From NCBI GenBank assembly GCA_035578155.1, contig JAPWDM010000034.1, positions 1,676,501-1,740,500 of the forward strand: a DNA stretch of 64,000 bases. The letters run 5' to 3'. This document shows, in pieces, positions 37,327 through 49,235 of the stretch (the stretch's first letter is position 1; each line of letters begins with the position of its first letter). Under the pieces are notes generated by a model. The model was not told the origin of the DNA and ran no database searches. It saw only the letters and a list, made by a program, of their open reading frames with translations. Origin of the DNA: Brachynemurus nebulosus. Lineage: Eukaryota > Arthropoda > Insecta > Neuroptera > Myrmeleontidae. The position numbers were made by a program, and so were the translations under genes.

Positions 37327-38460
37327 TCCCACGATAACTCTCGAACGAAACGTCTAACGCTTATGAAATTTTGTGTACGGACTGGATTCTGAATTGGCTT
37401 GGCTAAGTTCGTTAGCCAGACACGTCGGATGCCCAGAAGTAGGTTTTCTGGCCATTTTTTATCATTCGATCCTATCATAAGGCAGTTCAATTTTTACATC
37501 GTTGAAAAGGAAAAAAAAAATTATGAAGAAAATATTCTTATAATTTTCTTTCTATTTTAAGTATTTTTCGAGAAAATGTAAATTTTCACTTTTATTCTTT
37601 CTTTGTTAGTCTAATAAGTAATTTATATTTATATCTCAGTTCTTTATTAAGTATAAAAATATTTCACTTTTTTATTAAAGAATTTTGTGAGAACAAGTGA
37701 AAACTATTCACATATATGTGATATAACACACATACATGTATAGAGTTTTGTTTCTCATTTATTGCATTATAATTAGCATGGTTCTATCCCATGTTAAAAA
37801 AACGCCGTGAGCAGCGGGGCCCCATCACGGTAGTCGAATTTTCCCCTTCATCTTCGGTATTGAATGTCTACAAGCGAAATGTGATTGAAAGTCTACAACC
37901 GAATTGTCATTTTGTTGGTTTCAAAACTGGTGATGAGTGTTCGGCTGATTGAGGCTTTAAAAAAAGGTTTTAAGTATTTAAGGGCTGTATCTCAGTAAAT
38001 TTCAATTTTGTGCCGAAAACAGGTAGCAGAAAAAAAGCCAACACAATTTGTACGAGGACATTCCTGCCCATGTTTATCCGCTAATTGCCTTTATGTTTTA
38101 GTTTTAAAAATTAAAATACCCCTGTCGCAGCATCTGCATAACATAGCGAATTTCCAAATCTTGGGCACTGGCGGATCTCATCTAAGACCTGTACCTATTT
38201 AAAATAATTTAGCTTTCTAAGAGAAAAAGAATTTTTAAAATCGGTTGGGTAATTAGTTTTGGTATTTTTGGGGACCCAAGAACCCGAACGAATTTTGTGC
38301 AGCATAGTTGTATCCATCTAAAATAATTTAGTTCTCTAGCAGTGAGAAATTTTTTAGCATCGGTTCGATAGCTTATTACTGGCGTTTTCGGATCTGCAAG
38401 ATCCCGGTGGACCTCATTAAAAAATCAGCTCGACCGTATATTCTAGGCGGACTTTATGTA

Positions 38461-38462
<2 letters not shown>

Positions 38463-38516
<54 letters not shown>
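38463..38516. repeat. (TA)n in left foldback arm
   Basis: Alternating TA. Its mirror tract is 43,819-43,876. Other (TA)n tracts are at 41,925-41,980, inside the foldback centre, and about 37,249-37,322. Confidence 0.95.
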
Positions 38517-38520
<4 letters not shown>

Positions 38521-38569
38521 AACCCGTTGTGTAGCATTCTACGCCGCATTTGCAGCCGCAGGACAGTTG

Positions 38570-39800
38570 TGGATCTCAGATAACACAACCTGTACCTATC
38601 TAAAATAGTTTACCTTGGTAATAGTAAAAAGGTTTCAAAATCGGTCAGTTATTTTATTGTTGACACTTTTAGGTCCTACTGACACTTCAGACCTTACATA
38701 ACGTAATCTATATGTATCTAAAATAGCTTAGCTCCCCAACAGTGAAAAAATTTTCAAATTCGGTCGGCTAGTTTATTTTTGACGCTTTTGGATCCGATGG
38801 ACCCTGGCAGACTTTAAATAACGTAATCTATATTTATCTAAAATAGTTTAGCTCTGTAAGAGTGAAAAAATTTTCAAAATCGGTCGGTTAGTTTATTTTT
38901 ACCACTTTTGGGTCCCATGGACCCTGGCGGACCCTAAATACCGTAATGTATGTCTATCTAAAATAGTTAGTTCCCCAACAGTGAAAAAATTTTCAAAATC
39001 GGTCGGTTAGTTTATTTTTGACACTTTTGGACCCATGGACCCTGGCAGACCTTACATAACGTAATCTATATTTATCTAAAATAGTTTAGCTCTGTAACAG
39101 TGAAAAAATTTTCAAAATCGGTCGGTTAGTTTATTTTTGACACTTTTGGATCCCATGGACCCTGGCAGACCTTACATAACGTAATCTATATTTATCTAAA
39201 ATAGTTTAGCTCTGTAACAGTGAAAAAATTTTCAAAATCGGTCAGTTAGTTTATTTTTGACACTTTTGGGTTCTATGGACCTTGGTGGACCTTAGATAAC
39301 GTAATTTATATTTATCTAAAACAGTTTAGCTCTGTAACAGTGAAAAAATTTTCAAAATCGGTCAGTTAGTTTATTTTTGACACTTCTGGATCCTATGGAC
39401 TCTGGCAGACCTTACATAACGGAATCTATATTTATCTAAAACAGTTTAGCTCTGTAACAGTGAAAAAATTTTCAAAATCGATCAGGCAGTTTATTTTTGA
39501 CACTTTTGGGTCCTATGAACCGAGGCGGACCTTACATAACGTAATCGATATTTATCTAAAATAGTTTAGCTCTGTAACAGTGAAAAAATTTTCAAAATCG
39601 GCCAGTTAGTTTATTTTTGACACTTTTGGGTCCTGTGGACCCTGGCGGACCTTACATAATGTATTCTAAATCTATCTAAAATAGTTTAGCTCTGTAACAG
39701 TGAAGAAATTTTTAAAATTGGTCGTTTAGTTTATTTTTTACAATTATGGGATCAGTAAATCCTGGCGAAACTCATACAAGTCTGGTACTCTAACAGTAAG
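38570..39800. repeat. Minisatellite, about 120-bp period, about 10 units (left arm)
   Basis: TTTTCAAAATCGGTC recurs at about 38,633, 38,752, 38,872, 38,991, 39,110, 39,230, 39,350, 39,470, 39,590 and 39,710. Each unit also has TTTATTTTTGACACTTTTGG, GGACCTTACATAACGTAAT and AGTTTAGCTCTGTAACAGTG. Weaker units continue to about 40,050. Confidence 0.9.
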
Positions 39801-41039
39801 AAAAGGGTTCTAAGGATCTCATATAACTTATGGCAGTCCGTAAGCTTCTTGCGGACATCATTTAATTAATTAATTCAAATACTTTAACTTACTAACTGTG
39901 AAAAAATTTTTAAAATCGATTGGTTAATTAATTTCTGGCCTTTTTAGGTCCCGAAAACCTTGACCTCACATAAAATACCTTAAATCCATTTGAAATGGTT
40001 TAATTTTTTAACATTATTAATTATTAGTGGAAAAATTTTCAAAATCGATTCAAAATATTTTTCCGTACATACATATGTACATTGTACATATTTTATTTTG
40101 TTTCGTATTTAATAATATTTATATCATAACATAATCTTCAATTTCTTGTTTACTTAAAAATTCAATAAAAAAAAAAAAAATTCTTCATTACATTAGCTTA
40201 GAAAATCTGTTTAATTTACATTTTTTAACATGGGATAGAACCATGCTAATTATAATGCAATAAATGAGAAACAAAACTCTATACATGTATGTGTGTTATA
40301 TCACATATATGTGAATAGTTTTCACTTGTTCTCACAAAATTCTTTAATAAAAAAGTGAAATATTTTTATACTTTATAAAGAACTGAGATATAAATATAAA
40401 TTACTTATTAGACTAACAAAGAAAGAATAAAAGTGAAAATTTACATTTTCTCGAAAAATACTTAAAATAGAAAGAAAATTATAAGAATATTTTCTTCATA
40501 ATTTTTTTTTTCCTTTTCAACGATGTAAAAATTGAACTGCCTTATGATAGGATCGAATGATAAAAAATGGCCAGAAAACCTACTTCTGGGCATCCGACGT
40601 GTCTGGCTAACGAACTTAGCCAAGCCAATTCAGAATCCAGTCCGCACACAAAATTTCATAAGCGTTAGACGTTTCGTTCGAGAGTTATCGTGGGAACACA
40701 TAAATATATATATATCGAGTTTTCGAAATTCGCTAAAAGAACCTTAAATAGTAAACTGGAAGGCCTTTATAAAGATATTTTTTCTTTCCAAAAAAATCCA
40801 AAATTTCTATTTTATAAATACTAAAAATCCAAAATTCCTAATTTATAAATAAACAGTGACTTTAATAACATTTTTAAATTACTTAATATGTATGTATTTC
40901 ATTTGTCATAAAAGTAAGTTCACTTTTTTTTAAATTTTTTAAAATTACTATTCGCCTACTTGTATTTAGAATAAACATAATGCTTTTAAAACACATTTAA
41001 CAATAGCATTCAATTCCGATGTAAAAATGGGAGAAGTGG

Positions 41040-41640
41040 GGGGAAAAGTGATGCGGACTCCCTACAAGGTACTAGCTGGATACTAACTGAATATACGTAC
41101 AAAATTTCAGCCCTCTAGGTTTCCTATGGAGTCTCTAGACGTGTTAGAAAACAAGCAAAAAAATTAAGGAAATATTGGCGTAAAAATCGTGGGGGTAAGG
41201 GTTAAAAGTTGAAACCTCCAAAAAACAGTGTCTGGCTATTAGCTTAACCTGTACACCAAATTTCAGCCCTCTAGGTTTATTTGGGGAGATTTTGACCCGA
41301 ACGAAACTGTTAAAAAACAAGAAAAATCATGTTCTTTTGGGTATAAAAATGGTGGGGGTAGGGGTTAAAAGTCGAGACCCCCAAAAGGCACCCCCTTGAT
41401 ACTAACTCAATCCGAATACAAAATTTCAGCCCTCTAGGTTTATTCGGGTGACCTGTGCGAGTGGTACAAACTTCGAAAACGTCGAAAATACATGAAATTG
41501 TAGCTTAAAAATGAGGGGGGTGGGGGTAAAATATTAAAACCTCCAAAAAGCACAACCTAGGTACGAACTTTATCAACACACCAAATTTCAACCCTCTACG
41601 TTAATTCTGGGGGGCTGGGGGCCTGTTAGATCCAGCGAAA
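41040..41640. repeat. Tandem array, about 160-bp period, 4 units
   Basis: AAATTTCAGCCCTCTAGGTT recurs at 41,102, 41,258, 41,421 and (changed) 41,583. Each unit continues with a G-rich part such as GGTGGGGGTAGGGGTTAAAA. Strand composition is strongly skewed to G in one half. Confidence 0.8.
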
Positions 41641-41919
41641 ATCGTTTTTCCCCCCTCTACTCCCACCATATCATCCTAGGAAGCTGAATTTTGGATATGT
41701 TGTAGATAATTGACCGAAACATTATTTAAAACCGGTTTGGAAAAGTTTTATTGCTTTTCCACCCCCCACCACCCCCTTAAAGGTCGGGTCAAAAAAAAAA
41801 TTTTCCCAAAATTTGACCCCACTTTGATAGTATGAGGTGCCTCGAAAATGAGCCCCATTTACCAAATTTCATCTCTTAACTTCCATAGACGGGCCCTACA
41901 CAAATTAAAAGGTGGCGGG

Positions 41920-41984
<65 letters not shown>

Positions 41985-42569
41985 CATTTTTTTTTTCTAC
42001 ATATTCGTGTTCTACGGGTCCGAAAACGGATAGCGCCCCTACTCTCGCCTCTCGCAGCTCTTATCGTATAGACTGTATAAGTCTAATTTTTCGGAGAAAA
42101 TTCGACTAAAAATGTAAATTAAACAGATTTTCTAAGCTAATGTAATGAAGAATTTTTTTTTTTTTTATTGAATTTTTAAGTAAACAAGAAATTGAAGATT
42201 ATGTTATGATATAAATATTATTAAATATGAAACAAAACACAATATGTACAATGTACATATGTATGTACGGAAAAATATTTTGAATCGATTTAGAAAATTT
42301 TTCCACTAATAATTAATAATGTTAAAAAATTAAACCATTTCAAATGGATTTAAGGTATTTTATGTGAGGTCAAGGTTTTCGGGACCTAAAAAGGCCAGAA
42401 ATTAATTAACCAATCGATTTTAAAAATTTTTTCACAGTTAGTAAGTTAAAGTATTTGAATTAATTAATTAAATGATGTCCGCAAGAAGCTTACGGACTGC
42501 CATAAGGTATATGAGATCCTTAGAACCCTTTTCTTACTATTAGAGTACTAGACTTGTATGAGTTTCGCC

Positions 42570-43780
42570 AGGATTTACTGATCCCATAATTGTAAAAAAT
42601 AAACTAAACGACCAATTTTAAAAATTTCTTCACTATTACAGAGCTAAACTATTTTAGATAGATTTAGAATACATTATGTAAGGTCCGCCATGGTCCACAG
42701 GACCCAAAAGTGTCAAAAATAAACTAACTGACCGATTTTGAAAATTTTTTCACTGTTACAGAGCTAAACTATTTTAGATAAATATCGATTACGTTATGTA
42801 AGGTCCGCCTCGGTCCATAGGATCCAAAAGTGTCAAAAATAAACTGCCTGATCGATTTTGAAAATTTTTTCACTGTTACAGAGCTAAACTGTTTTAGATA
42901 AATATAGATTCCGTTATGTAAGGTCTGCCAGAGTCCATAGGATCCAGAAGTGTCAAAAATAAACTAACTGGCCGATTTTGAAAATTTTTTCACTGTTACA
43001 GAGCTAAACTATCTTAGATAAATATAAATTACGTTATGTAAGGTCCACCAAGGTCCATAGAACCCAAAAGTGTCAAAAATAAACTAACTGACCGATTTTG
43101 AAAATTTTTTCACTGTTACAGAGCTAAACTATTTTAGATAAATATAGATTACGTTATGTAAGGTCTGCCAGGGTCCATGGGATCCAAAAGTGTCAAAAAT
43201 AAACTAACCGACCGATTTTGAAAATTTTTTCACTGTTACAGAGCTAAACTATTTTAGATAAATATAGATTACGTTATGTAAGGTCTGCCAGGGTCCATGG
43301 GTCCAAAAGTGTCAAAAATAAACTAACCGACCGATTTTGAAAATTTTTTCACTGTTGGGGAACTAACTATTTTAGATAGACATACATTACGTTATTTAGG
43401 GTCCGCTAGGGTCCATGGGACCCAAAAGTGGTAAAAATAAACTAACCGACCGATTTTGAAAATTTTTTCACTCTTACAGAGCTAAACTATTTTAGATAAA
43501 TATAGATTACGTTATGTAAAGTCTGCCAAGGTCCATCGGATCCAAAAGCGTCAAAAATAAACTAGCCGACCGATTTTGAAAATTTTTTCACTGTTGGGGA
43601 GCTAAGCTATTTTAGATACATATAGATTACGTTATGTAAGGTCTGAAGTGTCAGTAGGACCTAAAAGTGTCAAAAATAAAATAACTGACCGATTTTGAAA
43701 CCTTTTTACTATTACCAAGGTAAACTATTTTAGATAGGTACAGGTTGTGTTATCTGAGATCCACAACTGTCCTGCGGATG
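42570..43780. repeat. Minisatellite, about 120-bp period (right arm, inverted)
   Basis: This is the mirror of the left-arm array: GACCGATTTTGAAAATTTTT, CACTGTTACAGAGCTAAACT and ATTACGTTATGTAAGGTC recur every 119-120 bp. Unit order and individual variants (for example the TTGGGGAACTAACTATTTTA unit) mirror those in the left arm. Confidence 0.9.
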
Positions 43781-43812
43781 CAAATGCGGCGTAGAATGCT
43801 ACACAACGGGTT

Positions 43813-43878
<66 letters not shown>

Positions 43879-44224
43879 CATAAAGTCCGCCTAGAATATA
43901 CGGTCGAGCTGATTTTTTAATGAGGTCCACCGGGATCTTGCAGATCCGAAAACGCCAGTAATAAGCTATCGAACCGATGCTAAAAAATTTCTTACTGCTA
44001 GAGAACTAAATTATTTTAGATGGATACAACTATGCTGCACAAAATTCGTTCGGGTTCTTGGGTCCCCAAAAATACCAAAACTAATTACCCAACCGATTTT
44101 AAAAATTCTTTTACTCTTAGAAAGCTAAACTATTTTAAATAGGTACAGGTCTTAGATGAGATCGGCCAGTGCCCAAGATTTGGAAATTCGCTGTTATGCA
44201 GATGCTGCGACAGGGGTATTTTAA

Positions 44225-44665
44225 ACAATAAGTAGGCGCCAGCATATACAAAACCTACAAAACAGTTTGCAATTCTAAGAACGGAATATAATGTCAGTTT
44301 GTTAAAAAAATTTACGAAGTAAGCAAGAATTTGAAGCAGATAATAATCATCAATTGTTTTTTATCTAACTCAAAACAATTGAAACGAAAAATTAAACAAA
44401 AAGAGAGTAAGAGACGGGGAAAAAATTAAATATAATTATACTTATATTAATTAATTAAAACAAGGAGCGAATGTAAAACATATGGCGAGGTGAAGTTTAA
44501 TTTAACTACATAATATGTTTGATTGCACTTCTTGCCACACGATAAATACATGTATATACAGTTGTGCATAAAATTACTGTGACAGCTGTGCAGAAAATTA
44601 ACCCTAATTTTTGAATGAAACTGGACAGTATTTTATACCGGTTGTGTAAATATTTTCTGAAAACT
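44225..44665. other. AT-rich DNA without recognised gene
   Basis: TACAGTTGTGCATAAAATTA at about 44,567 resembles the terminus of a Tc1/mariner element but no partner end was found. Confidence 0.35.
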
Positions 44666-44668
44666 ACT

Positions 44669-44850
44669 ACTTGTCTATGAGACGACGATCTCTAATAGCA
44701 GGACGAAGGGGAGAGGAGAATTGACACGAACTGTTATGTTAAAAAGAGACAGACGGAATACATATGATACATATGTATTATCCTAAAAAGAGACAGATCA
44801 CAATGTTGGCAACGACGGCGTCAGAGATCATCGTCTCATAGACAAGTTGT
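44669..44850. mobile_element. Small MITE, about 180 bp
   Basis: ACTTGTCTATGAGACGACGA (left) and its inverse TCATCGTCTCATAGACAAGT (right) form TIRs of about 25 bp. The interior holds two AAAAAGAGACAGA words around an ATACATATG palindrome-like core. The target duplication is not resolved. Confidence 0.6.
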
Positions 44851-45310
44851 ATTTAACTAGACGCACAACTTTTTTCCATAAATACTGGGATTCATTTTCT
44901 TCGTCAGTATATCAGTTTTTTTTTTGCCTGTAGTTGTACTTACTACACGTATTATGTAGGTAGTTCAAATTATTTAATATACACAAACAAATAAGAGTGT
45001 ATTTTTTATGAGAATTATATGATTGAGATTTAAAACATGTAATTAAGAAACACGCAATTTTTATTATAATTATGATAGCTGTACATATGTATGTACGTAC
45101 TAAATATGTATTATATTAAATCAACTCATCCATTTTAAATAATTGTATGAAGCCAATTTATTAAATACATGTAATTAAATTCCAACGGAGAATATAAATA
45201 ATTCTTAAAGTTACGTATGTATGTAAGTAAGCAAAATGTTTTTTTCGGTAAAATGTTATGAAATTTTTCGGTTTAATTTGGTATAATTAGTCTTTTTGAG
45301 TAGTGTTATA

Positions 45311-45549
45311 CACTGAAAAAAATGACAACTTAAAATTTAGTATACTCATTATTGTTTCAATAATGTACAACTTAAAAAAAAAATGTATTGTAAAGATAAG
45401 GAACTTTGTAGGAAATCAATATTAATTAACTTTAAAATAAAGTTGTTCTACATTGAAACAATAAATTTCAATATAACTAGACTTTCGTTAATGTTTTACA
45501 TTGAATCAGTATAGTTTTTATTGATATTAAGTAGTTTTTTCTTTGGGTG
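45311..45549. mobile_element. MITE with CACTGAAAAAAA-type TIR, TA target
   Basis: TA|CACTGAAAAAAATGACAACTT on the left; the right reads in reverse complement TA|CACCCAAAGAAAAAACTACTT. 239 bp, very AT-rich, no frame. Confidence 0.6.
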
Positions 45550-45551
45550 TA

Positions 45552-47544
45552 GGTAAAAAAATATTGGTTTCACCAAAAAATTTAATAAATAGTGCTTGCT
45601 TTGAAAATTTTTCATATGACTTACCATCCATGGTTTCTAAAAGATAAATAATCAGTACGCTATCTACTATTATTCTACGTAACCTGCCTTCGTAGAAAAA
45701 CTAATTATTGTAAACGGAAATTCGCTATGTTATGCAGAATGCTGCGACAGTGGTATTCCATTTTTTGAAGTGGTACCTCCTACTTGAGGTCGCTCAAAAA
45801 AATCGGATGGTGGGTCCAGAACTGTCCAAATCCTACGGCTTACATAATTTAACTTATCTAAAGGAATATTTTAACAGAACTCCAAAAAAAAACATTCAAT
45901 TCCTCTGCTTGCATTTCCCTACTAGATCAATTTTTTCGATTTCTTACATGCTTCATACAAAAATTAAAAATTAGAAATACATTTAATACAGTAAGTATAT
46001 TTCATTTGGGTTAGTTACTGCTAATGTTGAAATTTGCAAATAATTTGCCGCTTTCTATGAGTTGGGATAATCATCAAAGGTTATAAAAAATTTCTATTCA
46101 AATAATTTAACAAATTTCTTGCTATAGATCATACAAAGCTCGATAATAAATTGTGACCTTAGCGTTTTCACGGAAATATTGTTTTTCTAATTAGATTTCT
46201 ATCAAAACTATTTAAATGCAACAATACAGTTATATATTAATTCTTAATTTTCACGATGTAATTGTATTTCTATGCAAGTAATAATAACTAAATAATAACT
46301 ATAATACAATAATAATTCATACTTGTATACAAATTCTTAATTTATTAATGATAAGGAACTAATTATCACACGTATTTAAATAATTAATACTGAATACTTT
46401 TTGTAATTTTTTATATTAGTTATTAATATTTTAACCGGTTAAATGTGTATATGAATGCAAAATGATACTTAGGAAACAAATTATACACATATAGTTTTTT
46501 TGTTTTTTTTTATTGAATTTTTATAGAACCAAAAATTGCTCGATTGAACCGAATATATAGCAAAGATTTCAGTACCATTATCAGTCTCTTTATTTTCTTT
46601 AATAAATAAATATTTCACTTTAAAAAAAATTATTATAAGCAGTTAAAAATAAGACTTAATTGTAAACATTTTGTTAGCTGGCTGGAACAAGCGTTTTACA
46701 GCTAACCCAAGAACCATTTAAAAAACAGTTAATACATTGTTATTTTTCTTAATATTTGTAGTTTCACCTGGTAGTGCAAATTCAGTGATAGTGCTTAATA
46801 GTCTAGTATTTAGTCTCCAGTGCCTAATATGTTGTCTAATACCAGTCACTTACGTAAAAGAACAGTTTTATATTAAACCTTCTAATTAACTCTTTATCCG
46901 TGGAATTTGATTTTATGTATGTGCTTGTATAGGTACTTCAGTGTTCTTTCTTGAAAATAATAGATGTCTTTTTTAATTTAAGCCGTTGACTTCGATGTCA
47001 AGAAATAATCATTAACGGCTTAACATTTATTTTTTAAATTTAATATTTTGGATTCGTAAATTTGCATACTTCTTATCATTATTCACAACTTGTTTTACTC
47101 AGGTGGTCCTTTAATTCAAAAACCAAAATGGGAAAAAGAGCAGATATCAAATGAAGATTGAACATATTTTGGTGAAACAAATTATATTAATGAAACATGT
47201 ATTTTTGGTTGATAAGGCGATTATTTTCTTGACAGTGCTAATTTTTTGTTGTCATCAAAACATTTAAATGCTTAAATATACTTCAATTAATTGTGCAAAT
47301 GTTATATAAGTATTATTTTTCAAGAGTCAAGAAAAAAATATGATAAAAAAAGTTGTCTGCACAACATTGTATCGATTTCAGGAAGTGATTTTTTTAGTTT
47401 TATTATAATTATGCAAATATCATATTCCTCCGCAAGTTTTTAAGCATCCTGTAATTTATTAATATAAACGTTTTTATCTCCAATTATTTCTTTTTAAAGG
47501 AAGATTAACTATGAGCTGCGATTCAAAACTCTCTCAGGTATATA
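45552..47544. other. AT-rich DNA; isolated family end at about 45,715-45,756
   Basis: AACGGAAATTCGCTATGTTA followed by GCTGCGACAGTGGTATT is an orphan end 2 of the foldback family. The overlapping 80-codon frame (45,732-45,974) has no motif I recognise. The remainder is AT-rich, with a 10-bp-arm hairpin TTAAGCCGTT/AACGGCTTAA near 46,980-47,023. Confidence 0.4.
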
Positions 47545-47548
47545 TTAA

Positions 47549-47880
47549 AATACCCCCTGTCGCAGCATCCTGCATAACATAGCGAATTTCCGTTTACAAA
47601 ATTAGTTTTTCTCGGAAACTAGTTGACAAAGAATAATAATTTAAAGACTTTTTTTATGTAATTTTTGCTCTTTTAAATGGTGTAAAAAAATTTCGCAAAA
47701 ATTTTTGAATAAGTGGAAATTTTGGCAAAAAACTAATTTTTTTTCAAGAACAAAAACTATGTTCCCGGCATCGGATGTGTCTGGCTAACGAACTTCGGTT
47801 CGGGACTTCCAACTTTTTCACCAAATTTCGTAAAAGTAAGACACTTCGTTTGAGAGTTATCGTACGGACTTTAATAACTT
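47549..47880. mobile_element. Foldback-family half element, end 2 outward left
   Basis: It begins AATACCCCCTGTCGCAGCAT after TTAA (47,545-47,548), then GTTTTTCTCGGAAACTAGTT, a TTTCGCAAAAA-rich part, GGATGTGTCTGGCTAACGAA and GAGAGTTATCGTACGGAC. The partner arm is absent. Confidence 0.65.
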
Positions 47881-48394
47881 TTTTTTTGAAATCACATCGT
47901 TGCTATATCTGTCGCTAGCAACTTTGTATATATAGCCAACCTATTCAAAGTTCTCTCCATGATTTTTCGATGAAAATAAATTTTGTTTATTTAGACTAGT
48001 TTCCAACGTAAATGAGATCAGAAGGATGAGATAAATCAAGTAATGACGAAATTATAAACACCAATTTCTTAAGTTTTGTTAATATGTTAAGAATAATCTT
48101 AAATACTGGAGATGTTCAATTTGATCATGTACTATAAACGTAATAATTTAATTTAAATTTCTGTCATAGTTGTAATGTCAAAATCTTGCATCAGTTGCAT
48201 CTAAACAAACATCTTATTTCGACAGTCTTGAAAATTATGGATTAGACTACCCAGGCTTCGAAAAGAACTTTTTTTTGATCATAGCATCTGTAAACCGCGA
48301 CTATAACTCAGAATAATATATTTATGATTTACAAATATTTCAAGCAACTCTCTTTTGAAATATATTTCATCTAAAAAGTACACTTTTTTGAAAC

Positions 48395-48790
48395 TCAAAA
48401 TACCCCTGTCGCAGCATTGTGCATCACATAGCGAATTTCCGTTTATAGTAGTTAGTTTTTCTTGGAAACTAGTTGACATAGAGTAATAGTTTAAAGATCT
48501 TTTTTAGGTGATTTTTTCTCCTCTTTCCATTTTATGTAGGTATGGTTATGTTATGTCTAACCGCACGGCGAAGGAATGGTGTAAAAAAATTTCACAAAAA
48601 ATTTTGAATAAGGGGAAGTTTTGGCAAAAAACTAATTTTTTTCACGAAAATTACCAAAAAAAAACATGTTCCGGGCGTCGGACATGTCTGGTTAACGAAC
48701 TCGTACAACGGTTTGGGACTTCCAATATTTTCACCAAATTTCATAAACGTAAGACATTTCGTTCAAAAGTTATCGCCCGGACACATATTA
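48395..48790. mobile_element. Foldback-family half element, second copy
   Basis: The order is the same as 47,549-47,880: ACCCCTGTCGCAGCATTGTG, CTTGGAAACTAGTTGACATA, GGACATGTCTGGTTAACGAA and AGTTATCGCCCGGACAC. The 97-codon ORF over it follows the repeat and is not a gene. Confidence 0.65.
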
Positions 48791-49233
48791 TTAGTTATTA
48801 AATTTCACAAAATAAACTGTACCTACCCCTTAAATTGTCATTTTTCTTGTACATATTATAATTGTAAATCTCAGGACGACTTTTTGTTGAATCTTGTTAT
48901 GTTCTCTTCTTATTTATATAGGATAATATGATTTAGAAAACACATCAAATGGTCCTGAACAGAGTCAGAATATACAATATTTTGGATTGGCTACTATAAA
49001 TTTTTTTTTCCTTCAAAGAGTAATAAAATTTATCGTCCAGTCCAAAACATCGACTGTGTTAACGGCCATATAAGATCCGCCATTTGGTCATGTCTAATCT
49101 AAATATAGTCGTTTTGAAAATTCACAAAAATTGACTTAGATAAGTACAAATATGAAATTTATTATGAAATTCAGGGTGTACTGAATGTAGTGAATGACCC
49201 TTCTCTGAAAATAATTGAATTTCTCAGTTTTTT
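48791..49233. other. AT-rich DNA without recognised gene
   Basis: Nothing supportable seen. Confidence 0.4.
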
Positions 49234-49235
49234 TA

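Larger units (their letters stand above)
37123..40740. repeat. Inverted repeat pair interleaved with the 6.1 kb foldback
   Basis: 37,123-37,805 and 40,205-40,740 are inverted copies (e.g. AACATGGGATAGAACCATGC at 40,212 against its complement near 37,790; GGCCAGAAAACCTACTTCTG at 40,569 against 37,436-37,455). Both outer tips carry the hairpin GAATTTCGA-(N)4-TCGAAATTC with TTTTAGC outside. The left arm has a longer (TA)n (about 37,249-37,322) plus about 110 bp with the hAT target site. One arm lies outside and one inside the 38,115-44,220 element. Confidence 0.75.
38115..44220. mobile_element. Giant foldback, 6.1 kb with about 2.1-kb arms
   Basis: Left arm 38,115-40,205 and right arm 42,107-44,220 are inverted copies that differ by a few percent by eye. 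Both tips read inward AATACCCCTGTCGCAGCATC (family end 2). TTAA flanks each side (38,111-38,114; 44,221-44,224), suggesting a 4-bp target duplication as in piggyBac-type insertion, although no transposase is present. Each arm contains a (TA)n tract and a 120-bp minisatellite. The 1.9-kb centre holds one arm of another inverted repeat and a 160-bp tandem array. The 64-codon and 71-codon frames here are repeat text. Confidence 0.85.

Noticed and set aside
37122..37490. The peptide MNCLMIGSNDKKWPENLLLG also appears at 40,532-40,747
   Set aside because: It is duplicated because these are arms of an inverted repeat. No family motif, and one copy runs into (TA)n.
38570..39800. CRISPR-like regular spacing
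   Set aside because: Whole 120-bp units repeat with no unique spacers, in eukaryotic DNA. It is a minisatellite.
45732..45974. 80-codon plus frame
   Set aside because: It starts within the orphan foldback-family end and has no known motif.
48508..48931. 97- and 72-codon frames
   Set aside because: They lie over a foldback-family half element that is also present, without the frame, at 47.5 kb.
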